This document shows positions 18,684-26,862 of a stretch of 34,657 nt of DNA, piece after piece; positions within the stretch are counted from its first letter, which is position 1; every line of letters starts with the position of its first letter. The notes under the pieces are model-generated. The model saw only the letters and a program-made list of their open reading frames with translations, was not told the origin of the DNA and ran no database searches. Position numbers and translations under genes: made by a program. Source of the DNA: Arthrobacter sp. RIT-PI-e (GTDB lineage: Bacteria > Actinomycetota > Actinomycetes > Actinomycetales > Micrococcaceae); contig NZ_LGIU01000048.1 in assembly GCF_001187915.1 (NCBI RefSeq), forward strand, positions 1 through 34,657, in the 5' to 3' direction.

Positions 18684-21509
18684 CTACTCGGTGATGTTCG
18701 AGTAGGCCACCACACCGCGTCGGACGAGGCGGATGGCGCGGACACAGGTCTGGTGGAGGTTCCCGGGAAGATCCGGGACCTTCGCCACCTGGTCGAGCAG
18801 GTCGATGACCTGCTTCGACCAGCGCACGAAGTCCCCGGCCGCGAGATCCGTCCCGCTCAGCGAGGCCTGCAGCGACCGGCCCTGCGCCCACTTGAACATC
18901 GGCCACACCAGCGACAGCTCCGGTTCACCGGTGACCGGGAGCCGGTGCTGCTCCTCGACGTCGTTGAGACGCGACCACTGGCGGATGATGATGTCCACGG
19001 AACTCTCCAGGGCTCCGGTGGGCATCACCGGCCGCAGGCCGCGCTCCTCACGCTTCGCGTGGTACACGGGGACCGTGGCGAGAGCGGCGAGCTCCGCGGC
19101 GTCGAGATCCGTGAAGGCCCCCTCCTCGATGCAGAGGGCGATCAGCAGATCCTTCTCGCCGTAGATCCTGCGCAGCTTCTGCCCCGAGGCGCTCACCACC
19201 ATGCCGTTCCCGGTGTCCTCCAGGTACCCGTAGGAGCTCAACACCTCGGACACGCGGTCGAACGTCTTGGCGATGGTGTTGGTCCGGCCGCGGATCTGGC
19301 TGCCGAGCTTGTCGGTCTCCCGGCGCAGCTTCCACCAGCGCTCCGCCCACCGGGCGTGCTGCTCGCGTTCGCTGCACCCGTGGCAGGGATGCGAGCGCAA
19401 CCGGCGTCGCAGGTCGGTGATGGCCCGCTCCTCCGCGGCGGCGGACGCCGAGTACCCGGCCGCCACGCGGTCCGCACCGCGGCGGGGCGGGCGTTTCTCC
19501 GCGAGGGCGTTGCGCAGCGAGGAGGTGAGGTCGCGGCGGTCCTTGGGGCTGCGGGCACTGAAGTGCTTGGGGATCCGGATGCGGGAGAGCACCTCCACCG
19601 GTCCGTCGAGGTCCTGGACCCCGACGCGGCGGATCTGCGTCTCAAGGGTGAGCACCGTGGGGCGTGGCTCCCGGGCGGTGTCGGTGTCCAGGACCACGGC
19701 GTATCCCTGGCTCCGTCCCCCGGGAACGTCGATGACGTCCCCGGGCCGCAGTGACTCGAGGGAGGACTCCGCCGCGGAGCGCAGGGAACGGGACCTGTCC
19801 CGGGATGCCGCCGTCTCGAGGTCGGACAGCTGACGCCGGAGCTCGGAGTACTCGCCGAAGTCACCCAGGTGGCAGGTCATCGACTTCTCGTAGCCCTTGA
19901 GGGACTCCTCGCGGCTCCGGACCTGCTTGGCGAGACCCACCACGGAGCGGTCGGCCTGGAACTGCGCGAAGGAGGTCTCGAGGATCTCGCGGGAGCGCAC
20001 CTGGCCGAACTGCGCCATGAGGTTGATGCTCATGTTGTAGGTGGGCCGGAAGCTGGAGTTCAGCGGGTAGGTGCGACGCGATGCCAGACCGGCCACCGCG
20101 CCGGGGTCGGTGCCCGGCTGCCAGAGCACCACGGCATGTCCCTCGACGTCGATCCCGCGCCGGCCCGCGCGGCCGGTGAGCTGCGTGTACTCCCCCGCCG
20201 TCACGTTGACGTGGGCCTCGCCATTGAACTTGTCCAGCTTCTCCAGCACCACCGTGCGGGCCGGCATGTTGACGCCGAGGGCGAGCGTCTCCGTGGCGAA
20301 CACCGCCTTGACGAGCCCGGCGGCGAACAGGCGCTCCACCACCTCCTTGAAGGTGGGCAGCATCCCGGCGTGGTGGGCGGTGAAGCCCCGCACCAGACCT
20401 TCGCGCCACGTCCAGAAGCCCAGGATCTCGAGGTCGTCGGGCGGGATGTCCAGGGTGACGGCGTCCACCAGCTCGGCGATCCTGTCGCGTTCATCCTCCG
20501 TGGTCAGCCACAGCCCGGCGTGCAGGCACTGGGTGACCGCCGCTTCGCAGCCTGCGCGGGAGAAGATGAAGGTGATGGCGGGGAGCAGGTCGGCGCGGTC
20601 CAGAGCCGTGATCACCTGCGGCCGGGTGGCGCGGCGGACCAGGGTGGTCTGCGGCGGCGCCCCGCGCCCGTTCCGGGACTTCCCCCGGCGCCCCCCGGAC
20701 CCACCCCAGGAGGCTCGCTGGTTCAGCCGCACCTCGTTGCTGGCGAGCTCCAGCAGCTCCGGGTTGACGTCGTACTGGTCCCTCGCCCCGGTCTCCGTGC
20801 CGGACCGCGCGGCCTCGTCGAAGGCGATGTCACCGGCGAACAGGTCCAGCAGGTTGGATCCCACCATGACGTGCTGCCACAGGGGTACGGGCCGGTGCTC
20901 GGACACCACCACGTCGGTGTCACCGCGCACCGTGTCCAGCCACGCGCCGAACTCCTCGGCATTGGACACCGTGGCGCTCAGCGACACCAGCTTGACCTCG
21001 GTGGGCAGGTGGATGATCACTTCCTCCCACACGGCTCCGCGGAAGCGGTCGGCGAGGTAGTGGACCTCGTCCATGACCACGTACCCGAGGTCGTCCAGGG
21101 AGGACGAGTTGGCGTACAGCATGTTCCGGAGCACCTCGGTGGTCATCACGATGACGTCGGCGTCGCCGTTGATGCTGGTGTCCCCGGTCAGCAGTCCCAC
21201 CCTGTCGCTGCCGTGCACGGCGGCGAGCTCGGAGTACTTCTGGTTGCTGAGCGCCTTGATCGGGGTGGTGTAGAAGGCCTTCAGACCGTGCTGGAGGGCC
21301 AGGAAGACGGCGAACTCCCCCACCACGGTCTTCCCCGCCCCGGTCGGCGCGGCGACGAGGACACCCTTGCCGTCCTCGAGTGCGGTACAGGATTCGCGCT
21401 GGAACGGGTCGAGCTCGAAGTCCAGGGTCTCCTCGAAGCGGCCCAGCTGGGTCCGTGAGTGTTCCGTCCGGGCCTTCGCCGCTGCGTATCTCTCCGCGGG
21501 GGTACTCAT
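18684..21509 (-). CDS. helY: HelY, Ski2/Mtr4-like DEAD/DEAH-box RNA helicase
   Basis: This 941-aa superfamily 2 helicase has Walker A APTGAGKT (residues 54-61), the DEVH box MDEVHYLAD (147-150), motif III SLSATVSNAEEFGAWL, the helicase C domain with HHAGMLPTFKEVVE, and QLTGRAGRRGID as motif VI. The C-terminal half contains CHGCSEREQHARW and a long helical DSHCT-type domain, as in actinobacterial HelY. It presumably unwinds or remodels structured RNA. Its place after tatA-tatC matches the mycobacterial order. The ATG at 21509 has no Shine-Dalgarno and sits seven bases after a TAGGGT box, pointing to a leaderless transcript from its own promoter. Confidence 0.96.
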   Translation of the reverse strand: MSTPAERYAAAKARTEHSRTQLGRFEETLDFELDPFQRESCTALEDGKGVLVAAPTGAGKTVVGEFAVFLALQHGLKAFYTTPIKALSNQKYSELAAVHGSDRVGLLTGDTSINGDADVIVMTTEVLRNMLYANSSSLDDLGYVVMDEVHYLADRFRGAVWEEVIIHLPTEVKLVSLSATVSNAEEFGAWLDTVRGDTDVVVSEHRPVPLWQHVMVGSNLLDLFAGDIAFDEAARSGTETGARDQYDVNPELLELASNEVRLNQRASWGGSGGRRGKSRNGRGAPPQTTLVRRATRPQVITALDRADLLPAITFIFSRAGCEAAVTQCLHAGLWLTTEDERDRIAELVDAVTLDIPPDDLEILGFWTWREGLVRGFTAHHAGMLPTFKEVVERLFAAGLVKAVFATETLALGVNMPARTVVLEKLDKFNGEAHVNVTAGEYTQLTGRAGRRGIDVEGHAVVLWQPGTDPGAVAGLASRRTYPLNSSFRPTYNMSINLMAQFGQVRSREILETSFAQFQADRSVVGLAKQVRSREESLKGYEKSMTCHLGDFGEYSELRRQLSDLETAASRDRSRSLRSAAESSLESLRPGDVIDVPGGRSQGYAVVLDTDTAREPRPTVLTLETQIRRVGVQDLDGPVEVLSRIRIPKHFSARSPKDRRDLTSSLRNALAEKRPPRRGADRVAAGYSASAAAEERAITDLRRRLRSHPCHGCSEREQHARWAERWWKLRRETDKLGSQIRGRTNTIAKTFDRVSEVLSSYGYLEDTGNGMVVSASGQKLRRIYGEKDLLIALCIEEGAFTDLDAAELAALATVPVYHAKREERGLRPVMPTGALESSVDIIIRQWSRLNDVEEQHRLPVTGEPELSLVWPMFKWAQGRSLQASLSGTDLAAGDFVRWSKQVIDLLDQVAKVPDLPGNLHQTCVRAIRLVRRGVVAYSNITE

Positions 21510-21516
21510 GGATCCA

Positions 21517-21549
21517 ACCCTAGACGCTCCCCCGGACACGGGTGTCCGG
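21517..21549 (-). promoter_or_regulatory. helY promoter overlapping an 18-bp palindrome
   Basis: On the minus strand TAGGGT (21517-21522) forms a -10 box seven bases from the ATG. CCGGACAC at 21532-21539 and GTGTCCGG at 21542-21549 are perfect inverted arms around two bases, covering the spacer and -35 position. Such a palindrome is a candidate operator. Two further small palindromes lie upstream, GTCCG-GTA-CGGAC at 21544-21556 and CCCGATCGGG at 21590-21599. Confidence 0.45.
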
Positions 21550-21624
21550 TACGGACGATGTACGCGCAGAGCGTGGAGAGGCTCCAGGACCCGATCGGGA
21601 CCACGCCGCGGTACGGGCGGACGA

Positions 21625-22464
21625 CTAGAGACCGTCGATGCGCGATGCCGTGTCGGCCCCCTGCTCCACCTCCGCCTCACGTGCGGCGTTCCTCCGGTCC
21701 CTGCGGCGATCGTTCAGGAGGCACAGGCCGATCGCGACGAAGAACAGCAGCAGCAGGGGTACGGCGAGGTAGAACATGCTGAGTGCATCCCCTCCCGGCG
21801 CGGCCATCGCCGCGAAGAGGCAGACCAGGAAGACCGTGATGCGCCAGGCCTTCAGGATCTGCCTGCCCTTGACCAGGCCCACGAGGTTGAGACCGAAGAG
21901 GAACACCGGGAGGAGGAACGCGATGCCGAAGGCCAGCATCAGCCTCAGGACGAAGGCGAAGTAGACCGAGACGTTGATCAGGTTGGCGAAACCCTCCGGG
22001 GTGAAGCCGGTGAGCACGACGACCGCGTTGGGCAGGATCAGCCAGGCCAGCGCGATGCCGGCGAGGAACAGTGGTACGGCCACGGCGATGAAGGCCAGGG
22101 CGGTCCTGCGTTCCTTGACCTTGAGGCCGGGGGTGATGAACGCCCACAGCTGGTACAGCCAGACCGGGCTCGAGATGAGGACGCCGAGGAAGACCGAGAT
22201 CTGGATCAGCAGATCGAAGGGGGAGGCCGCCGTGTCGAAGTTGAGGGCGGCTTGCCGGCCCTCCTGGGCGTTGATCGTCTCGATGGGCGTGCCCAGCGCC
22301 TGCAGCACCGGATCGTAGAGGAAGAATCCTGCCACCGTACCCACGATGACGGCGAGGGCGGCCTTGAACAGGCGGTTACGCGCTTCGCGGAGATGTTCCT
22401 TGAGGGCCATTCGGCCCTCGGGGTTGGCTTTCCGACCACGGGGCCGGCCCTTTGCAGGTGACAC
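21625..22464 (-). CDS. tatC: Sec-independent translocase subunit TatC
   Basis: This 279-aa integral membrane protein is the signal-peptide receptor of the twin-arginine translocation system, which exports folded proteins. The N-terminal KEHLREARNRLFKAA motif and the conserved Phe-Tyr/Pro region are present. Six membrane segments can be placed at roughly residues 38-58, 93-113, 130-155, 175-205, 215-235 and 237-255, with FITPGLKVKER in a cytoplasmic loop typical of TatC. The GTG at 22464 gives an 18-residue basic leader ending NPEGRMALKEHL; the ATG at 22410 is the alternative. No good Shine-Dalgarno precedes the GTG, but it is only 14 bases after the tatA stop, so coupling is likely. A charged C-tail ends the protein. 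Confidence 0.95.
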   Translation of the reverse strand: MSPAKGRPRGRKANPEGRMALKEHLREARNRLFKAALAVIVGTVAGFFLYDPVLQALGTPIETINAQEGRQAALNFDTAASPFDLLIQISVFLGVLISSPVWLYQLWAFITPGLKVKERRTALAFIAVAVPLFLAGIALAWLILPNAVVVLTGFTPEGFANLINVSVYFAFVLRLMLAFGIAFLLPVFLFGLNLVGLVKGRQILKAWRITVFLVCLFAAMAAPGGDALSMFYLAVPLLLLFFVAIGLCLLNDRRRDRRNAAREAEVEQGADTASRIDGL

Positions 22465-22478
22465 TCGCGGATACCGGC

Positions 22479-22823
22479 CTAAGGGTTGGTGTGCGGGGTG
22501 CCGCTCTGTCGAGGAGCCCCTGCCTGACCCGGATTCTCGACATGAGGGTCTGCGCTGTAGCGCGGAGGTTCGGTGCCCTGGTGCGGCGAGGGGTTCTGGT
22601 AGGTGGGAGTGTAGGTCTGCTGACCGTCCATCACGCGTCCCTCGACGGGGTCGGTACCGGACGGGCGATCACTGTTGTTCTCGTCCTTCATCTGCTTCAC
22701 CTCGGACTTGAAGATCCGCAGGGACTGCCCCACGCTCCGTGCCAGCCCGGGCAGCTTCGGGGCCCCGAACAGAACGATCGCAAGAACGATGATGATGACG
22801 ATGTGCCAGCCTTCGAGCCTCAT
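22479..22823 (-). CDS. tatA: Twin-arginine translocase subunit TatA
   Basis: This 114-aa protein has a single N-terminal membrane helix (residues about 7-20, HIVIIIVLAIVLF) followed by the conserved FGAPKLPGLARSVGQSLRIF amphipathic helix and a long Pro/Gln/Asn-rich hydrophilic tail. This is the pore-forming TatA type. The ATG at 22823 has AGGGA about seven bases upstream. It is the first gene of the tatA-tatC pair and follows the small membrane protein gene by 37 bases on the same strand. Confidence 0.96.
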   Translation of the reverse strand: MRLEGWHIVIIIVLAIVLFGAPKLPGLARSVGQSLRIFKSEVKQMKDENNSDRPSGTDPVEGRVMDGQQTYTPTYQNPSPHQGTEPPRYSADPHVENPGQAGAPRQSGTPHTNP

Positions 22824-22860
22824 ACCCAGTCCCTCTCGTTGATCCCTGATCCAGTTTAGT

Positions 22861-23211
22861 TCACAAGTGCGGCATGTCCCGCAGGAGCTGCGGCTGACCC
22901 CGGTCCACCCGCTTCTGCACCCGGCGGCTGCGCCGACCGTCCACACGCCGGTCCCGTGCCATCTCGCGGGCCGCACGAACACTCTCCGGGTCCGAGAAGA
23001 CCGCGGGTACGGTGATCCCGGGTACGTGCGCACTCGCGGGCCGACCGCCGTCGTCCGAGGGGACGGGGACCTGGAGGCGGTCCGTCGCCTCCCCGAAGTC
23101 ACGCAGGGTGCGCATGCCCTTCCGGAACACCCGGAACCCCACGAGGGCCAGGACGATGACGCTCACCGCGACCACGGCGACCCACAACACGATCCACATC
23201 CACCACAGCAT
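22861..23211 (-). CDS. Small membrane-anchored protein of unknown function
   Basis: This is a 116-aa protein with one strongly hydrophobic N-terminal segment (residues about 3-27, WWMWIVLWVAVVAVSVIVLA), then a cytoplasmic part starting FRVFRKGMRTLRDFGEATD and ending in an Arg-rich stretch (RDRRVDGRRSRRVQKRVDRG). I recognise no domain. The ATG at 23211 lies nine bases after the pafBC stop and the gene precedes tatA, so it sits in the same run of genes and may be co-transcribed. Basic tail plus anchor suggests association with the membrane surface or with RNA, which is inference only. Confidence 0.8.
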   Translation of the reverse strand: MLWWMWIVLWVAVVAVSVIVLALVGFRVFRKGMRTLRDFGEATDRLQVPVPSDDGGRPASAHVPGITVPAVFSDPESVRAAREMARDRRVDGRRSRRVQKRVDRGQPQLLRDMPHL

Positions 23212-23220
23212 GCTGCCAGT

Positions 23221-25206
23221 CTAGGCCAGCGAATGGTGGGCGCGGGCAGCTTCCAGCCAGCGCAGCGTCTCCTCGCGCAGGGCATCGGGGGCCACCACGG
23301 CCGCGGATCCGCCGAGGCCGGCCACCAGGCCCGGGATCCAGGTACTCGAGGCCACCCGCAGGCGTGCAGCCAGCCGGTCCTCGCCGAACTCCTCGACGGC
23401 CTCCGCCTTGTACTGTGCGGCGATCCACCGTGCCCGCGGTTCCAACAGGAGCGTGACCGCCTGATCGGCGTCGTCGGAGCGGTAGGGGGACGATGCACGC
23501 CGGGGCGCGCCGTCGTCCGGTTCCCCCGTCTCCGTGGCGGGCTGCTCGGTCAGCGTCGCACTCTGGATGCGGTCGAGGCGGAAGTTCCGCAGTCCCCCGG
23601 AATCGACGCACCACGCCTCCAGGTACCAGGTGTCCTGGTGCAGGAAGATCCGGATGGGTTCCAGCAGCCGGTGCGTGATCTCGTCGCGGGTGGGGACGAA
23701 GTAGTCCACGGCGACCCGCACCTTGGACTGCAGTGCGGCCTGGAGCACCTCGAGGGTCGGATCGATGTCGTCCTCGGTGAGCTTGGTGGCCACCGCCGTA
23801 CCGATCATGGCGGCGTCCCCCGCGGCCGCCGTCAGCTTGGTCTGCGCGCTCACGATCGCCTCGTTGTTCCGCATGCCGGGCAGCTCCCGCAGCGCCTGGA
23901 GACCCACGATCAGCGAGCAGGCCTCGTCCATGCTCAGCTTCACGGGTTCGGCGAGGTCCCGGGCGTTGGTGAGGTAGATGCGGCCGTCCTCGATGTTCAC
24001 GTCCATGAGGCTGTCCGGGTAGTGGCGTGGTCCGCTGACGAAGAGCAGGTCGAGGTCCTTGGTGAGCTGGGACTCGGAGACGTCGAATCTCCTCGCCGTC
24101 TCACCCACCTCCTCCCCGGGGTGCGCCAGGAGGTAGGGCACGAGATCCAGCAGGCGCAGCAGGTGGTCCTGGGAGGAGGACTTCCTGCGCGGCGCGGGCC
24201 GTACGCCCCCGGTGATCTCCAGCCCTTCGGGGGCGGCGCGTGCGGCGTCGAGCGCGCCGTCGAGCAGCCGGCCCACCTCCGCGGCCAGCTCCGCCGGTTC
24301 CTCGAGCCGTGCGTTGGTGCCCAGCCCGGCGATGGTGGCCGCCATGGGGCTGGAGGCGGCGTACGGGACGCGCAGGAGGTCCCACTCCTCCCCGGTCCGG
24401 AGGATCTCGGTGTCCTTCCTCACCCGGAGCACCTGGCACGATCCGGGGCGGACGGCGACGACGGCCACCCGGTCGGCCTCGCCGCGGGAGAGCGAGGACA
24501 GGGTGGCGTTCATGTCGAAGTCCTCCGGGACCTCGAAGGTGCCCTTCTGCAGTGCGGGCTCCCCGGTCATCCGCGAGAGCCGGAAGAACCGCTCGGCCTG
24601 ACGCGTGGTGTCGAAACCCACCAGGTACCAGTGCCCGAAGCGCGCGCCCATCCCCCAGGGATGCACCGTCCGCAGCTCCTCCCGGCCCGTGCTGGCCGCC
24701 CGGTAGGGGAACCGCAGGGGCGTCCTGGAGGTCAGCGCCTGCCAGACGAGGTCCCAGTAGGGCGCGTCCGTGGTGATGCGCGGCTGGATGAGGGGGGTGA
24801 GTTCCACGGCGCCGGGCGTGCTGCGGGAGCTGAGTTTGCGCAGCGCGCGGGACGCCGCGGAATCGAGGGACCCCTGGTCCCAGACGCCGGCGGCGAGGTT
24901 CAGGACTGCGTACTCCTCCGGCCTGAAGGTGACCCCGCCGAGCCGGTAGTCCTCCGCGTTGATCCGGTACCGCTGCACCGTGTTGTCGTGGTCGAAGAGA
25001 CTGTCCTCGCTGAAGGCCTCCAGGGGTATCCCCTGTTCGCGCAGCGCGGCCTTGTCGCGGTCGAAGAGCTTCTCGCGCGCCGCCGCCGAGGTGGCTTCGC
25101 GGTAGAGATCGATCTCGTCGAACAGCTGCTCCTTCGTGAACCCGCGCCGGCTGGAGAGCAGCAGGATCACGAGGGTGAGGAGGCGTTCGGTACGTTTCAC
25201 AGACAC
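23221..25206 (-). CDS. pafBC: PafBC, fused WYL-domain transcriptional activator of the DNA-damage response
   Basis: This 661-aa protein joins PafB and PafC, which are separate genes in mycobacteria. Each half has a winged helix-turn-helix (residues about 1-70; about 345-400), a WYL domain (VHPWGMGARFGHWYLVGFD near 180; LEPIRIFLHQDTWYLEAW near 530) and a C-terminal extension. In Mycobacterium, PafBC activates the LexA-independent DNA-damage regulon, and a fused form is known from Arthrobacter. Two GTG starts are possible, 25206 and 25200. The first lies six bases after a TAGGGT box and has no Shine-Dalgarno, consistent with a leaderless message. Despite its name and location next to pafA, it is a regulator and not part of Pup ligation. 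Confidence 0.93.
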   Translation of the reverse strand: MSVKRTERLLTLVILLLSSRRGFTKEQLFDEIDLYREATSAAAREKLFDRDKAALREQGIPLEAFSEDSLFDHDNTVQRYRINAEDYRLGGVTFRPEEYAVLNLAAGVWDQGSLDSAASRALRKLSSRSTPGAVELTPLIQPRITTDAPYWDLVWQALTSRTPLRFPYRAASTGREELRTVHPWGMGARFGHWYLVGFDTTRQAERFFRLSRMTGEPALQKGTFEVPEDFDMNATLSSLSRGEADRVAVVAVRPGSCQVLRVRKDTEILRTGEEWDLLRVPYAASSPMAATIAGLGTNARLEEPAELAAEVGRLLDGALDAARAAPEGLEITGGVRPAPRRKSSSQDHLLRLLDLVPYLLAHPGEEVGETARRFDVSESQLTKDLDLLFVSGPRHYPDSLMDVNIEDGRIYLTNARDLAEPVKLSMDEACSLIVGLQALRELPGMRNNEAIVSAQTKLTAAAGDAAMIGTAVATKLTEDDIDPTLEVLQAALQSKVRVAVDYFVPTRDEITHRLLEPIRIFLHQDTWYLEAWCVDSGGLRNFRLDRIQSATLTEQPATETGEPDDGAPRRASSPYRSDDADQAVTLLLEPRARWIAAQYKAEAVEEFGEDRLAARLRVASSTWIPGLVAGLGGSAAVVAPDALREETLRWLEAARAHHSLA

Positions 25207-25212
25207 GGGGGA

Positions 25213-25218
25213 ACCCTA
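25213..25218 (-). promoter_or_regulatory. -10 box of pafBC
   Basis: The minus strand reads TAGGGT, followed by six bases (TTCCCC) and the GTG at 25206. This is the same box and spacing class seen at helY. No Shine-Dalgarno is present, so the transcript is probably leaderless. The 103-base gap to the FKBP gene supports an independent promoter here. Confidence 0.5.
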
Positions 25219-25309
25219 TCTTCAGGGGATGCGGCAACGGGGGCGCCGGCCAACACTGTTGACCTGCGCCCCCGGGGACTGCTGCGGGGCGGAACCCCGA
25301 CGGGAGGTC

Positions 25310-25705
25310 CTAGCGGACGGCGAGAAGGTCCACCACGAAGATCAGGGCTTCGTTCGGGCCGATGGCGGACCCGGCGCCACTGGCACCGTAGGCGAGGTGC
25401 GCGGGGATCTCGAGACGGCGTCGCCCGCCCACCTTCATGCCGAGCAGGCCCTGGTCCCAGCCCTCGATGACCTGGCCCACGCCCACCTTGAAGTCCAGCG
25501 GTGCCCCCCGGTTCCAGGAGGCGTCGAACTCCTCACCGGTGGAGAACGCCACACCCACGTAGTGGGTGGACACGGTGTTCCCGGGTTTCGCCTCGGGCCC
25601 CGTCCCCTCGACGATCTCCTCGATCTTCAGTTCCGTGGGGACGTCGTGCTCGGGGAAGTCGATCTCCGGCTTCTGCCGGTCGAAGCTGCGCTGTCCGAAG
25701 GACAT
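25310..25705 (-). CDS. FKBP-type peptidyl-prolyl cis-trans isomerase, cytoplasmic
   Basis: This 131-aa single-domain FKBP catalyses cis-trans isomerisation of X-Pro bonds. A short N-terminal extension precedes the domain, whose conserved positions are visible: STHYVGVAFSTGEEFDASW, VGVGQVIEGWDQGLLGMKVG and RRLEIPAHLAYGASGAG, ending IFVVDLLAV. No signal peptide is present. The ATG at 25705 has AAGGAGAGG with good spacing. It lies 44 bases downstream of the FKBP lipoprotein gene on the same strand; the two probably form an operon with a cytoplasmic and an exported isomerase. Confidence 0.95.
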   Translation of the reverse strand: MSFGQRSFDRQKPEIDFPEHDVPTELKIEEIVEGTGPEAKPGNTVSTHYVGVAFSTGEEFDASWNRGAPLDFKVGVGQVIEGWDQGLLGMKVGGRRRLEIPAHLAYGASGAGSAIGPNEALIFVVDLLAVR

Positions 25706-25749
25706 GGTGTTCCTCTCCTTGGGTGTGGGTACGGGGGTGATGTGCGGGC

Positions 25750-26724
25750 CTACTGCCCGGTGTCCTTACTGACGATGTCCACGTAGAACACGAGCGTCCC
25801 GGACGGGCGGCCGCCCGGGGCGGGGTCGCCGTAGGCCCAGGGCGCGGGAATCACCAGGAGGACCTTGGAGCCCACCTTCTGCCCGGCCAGGCCGTTGGTC
25901 CAGCCGGTGATGACGCCGGTCAGCGGGAAGCTGGAGGGCTCGCCGCGCTCATAGCTCGAGTCGAACTGCTCGCCGCTGCTGTAGGTCCAGCCGCTGTAGT
26001 TCGCACTGATGGTGTCCTCCTCGGTGAGGACGTCGCCGTCGCCCTCCTCGAGGACCTTGACCACGAGGTCCTCGGACGGCTCGGTGTCCGGGATGCTGAC
26101 CTCGGGCGCGCCGTCGTCGTCGAAGGTGAAGGTGGGCAGCTGGCCGTCGTCGTCCAGGCGCTGCACGTCCTCCTGCGGGAGGATCTCGGGCTCCGGCAGC
26201 GGCTCGGGCTGGTCCTCCACGGAGACGATCCGCAGCAGCAGGATCTGCGAGGGGAGCGGGTCCGTGCTCTCCGAGCCCTCGGGGGCCTCCGGCGCCGGTT
26301 CGGTGTAGGCGACCTGCGCGCCGACGTGGGTCCCCACGAGGACGTCGTACAGGTCCGGGAGCTCGGTCTGGAGCTGATCGTCCACCACGAGGACCTGGGC
26401 CTCGTTCGCGTAGGTGTCGCCGAGGACCTCGCCGTCGTTCGCATCGAGGCCCAGGAGCTTGAAGCGGACCTGCTGCCCCGCCTGGATCTCGTCGCCCTCA
26501 CCGTCCACGACCGCCTTCGCCGCGGTGGCCGTGATGTCGAGGGGGGAATCGAACTCGACGGTGGGCGCCTCGTCGTCGGACCCTCCGCTCACGCTGAAGG
26601 AGTCGAACACCTCGGCGGCCCCCGCGGAGCGTCCCACGGTGGGTTCGGAGCTTCCGCCGGGAGCTCCTCCGCACGCCGTCAGCAACAGCAGCAGCGGGAG
26701 GAGGATCGCTAGTACTTTTCGCAC
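25750..26724 (-). CDS. FKBP-type prolyl isomerase lipoprotein
   Basis: This 324-aa protein has a lipoprotein signal (basic start, then LLPLLLLLTAC with lipobox LTAC; C18 would be acylated), so it is anchored on the outer face of the membrane. A region at about 50-200 (VRFKLLGLDANDGEVLGDT through QILLLRIVSVED) looks like a degenerate FKBP-like domain. The C-terminal region (about 230-322) is a proper FKBP domain with NYSGWTYSSGEQFDSSYERG, GVITGWTNGLAGQKVG and VIPAPWAYG. The Asp/Glu-rich linker is striking. GTG at 26724 has AAAGTGG upstream and begins the signal; longer starts lose it. It probably helps folding of exported proteins. Located between pafA and pafBC. Confidence 0.9.
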   Translation of the reverse strand: MRKVLAILLPLLLLLTACGGAPGGSSEPTVGRSAGAAEVFDSFSVSGGSDDEAPTVEFDSPLDITATAAKAVVDGEGDEIQAGQQVRFKLLGLDANDGEVLGDTYANEAQVLVVDDQLQTELPDLYDVLVGTHVGAQVAYTEPAPEAPEGSESTDPLPSQILLLRIVSVEDQPEPLPEPEILPQEDVQRLDDDGQLPTFTFDDDGAPEVSIPDTEPSEDLVVKVLEEGDGDVLTEEDTISANYSGWTYSSGEQFDSSYERGEPSSFPLTGVITGWTNGLAGQKVGSKVLLVIPAPWAYGDPAPGGRPSGTLVFYVDIVSKDTGQ

Positions 26725-26827
26725 AGAACCACTTTCAGTGTCGGTATCCGGTTCGGGCCGCCCGTGGAGGAAGAGCCCTCCCAAGCCTAACGGCTGAGCG
26801 CTCCCCCGTTCTCCCGGGAGGCGCCCG

Positions 26828-26862
26828 GACACCGGAGCGGCGCACGGGGCGGGTCCGGTGTC
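26828..26862 (-). terminator. Hairpin terminator at the end of pafA
   Basis: GACACCGGA at 26828-26836 is the reverse complement of TCCGGTGTC at 26854-26862, which overlaps the pafA stop codon (26861-26863). It probably ends the proteasome operon and separates it from the FKBP genes, which start transcription independently. Confidence 0.65.

Noticed and set aside
22867-25470. Plus-strand open frame of 867 codons
   Set aside because: It lies opposite the small membrane protein and pafBC genes. It resembles no protein, has no Shine-Dalgarno, and its composition mirrors the real genes.
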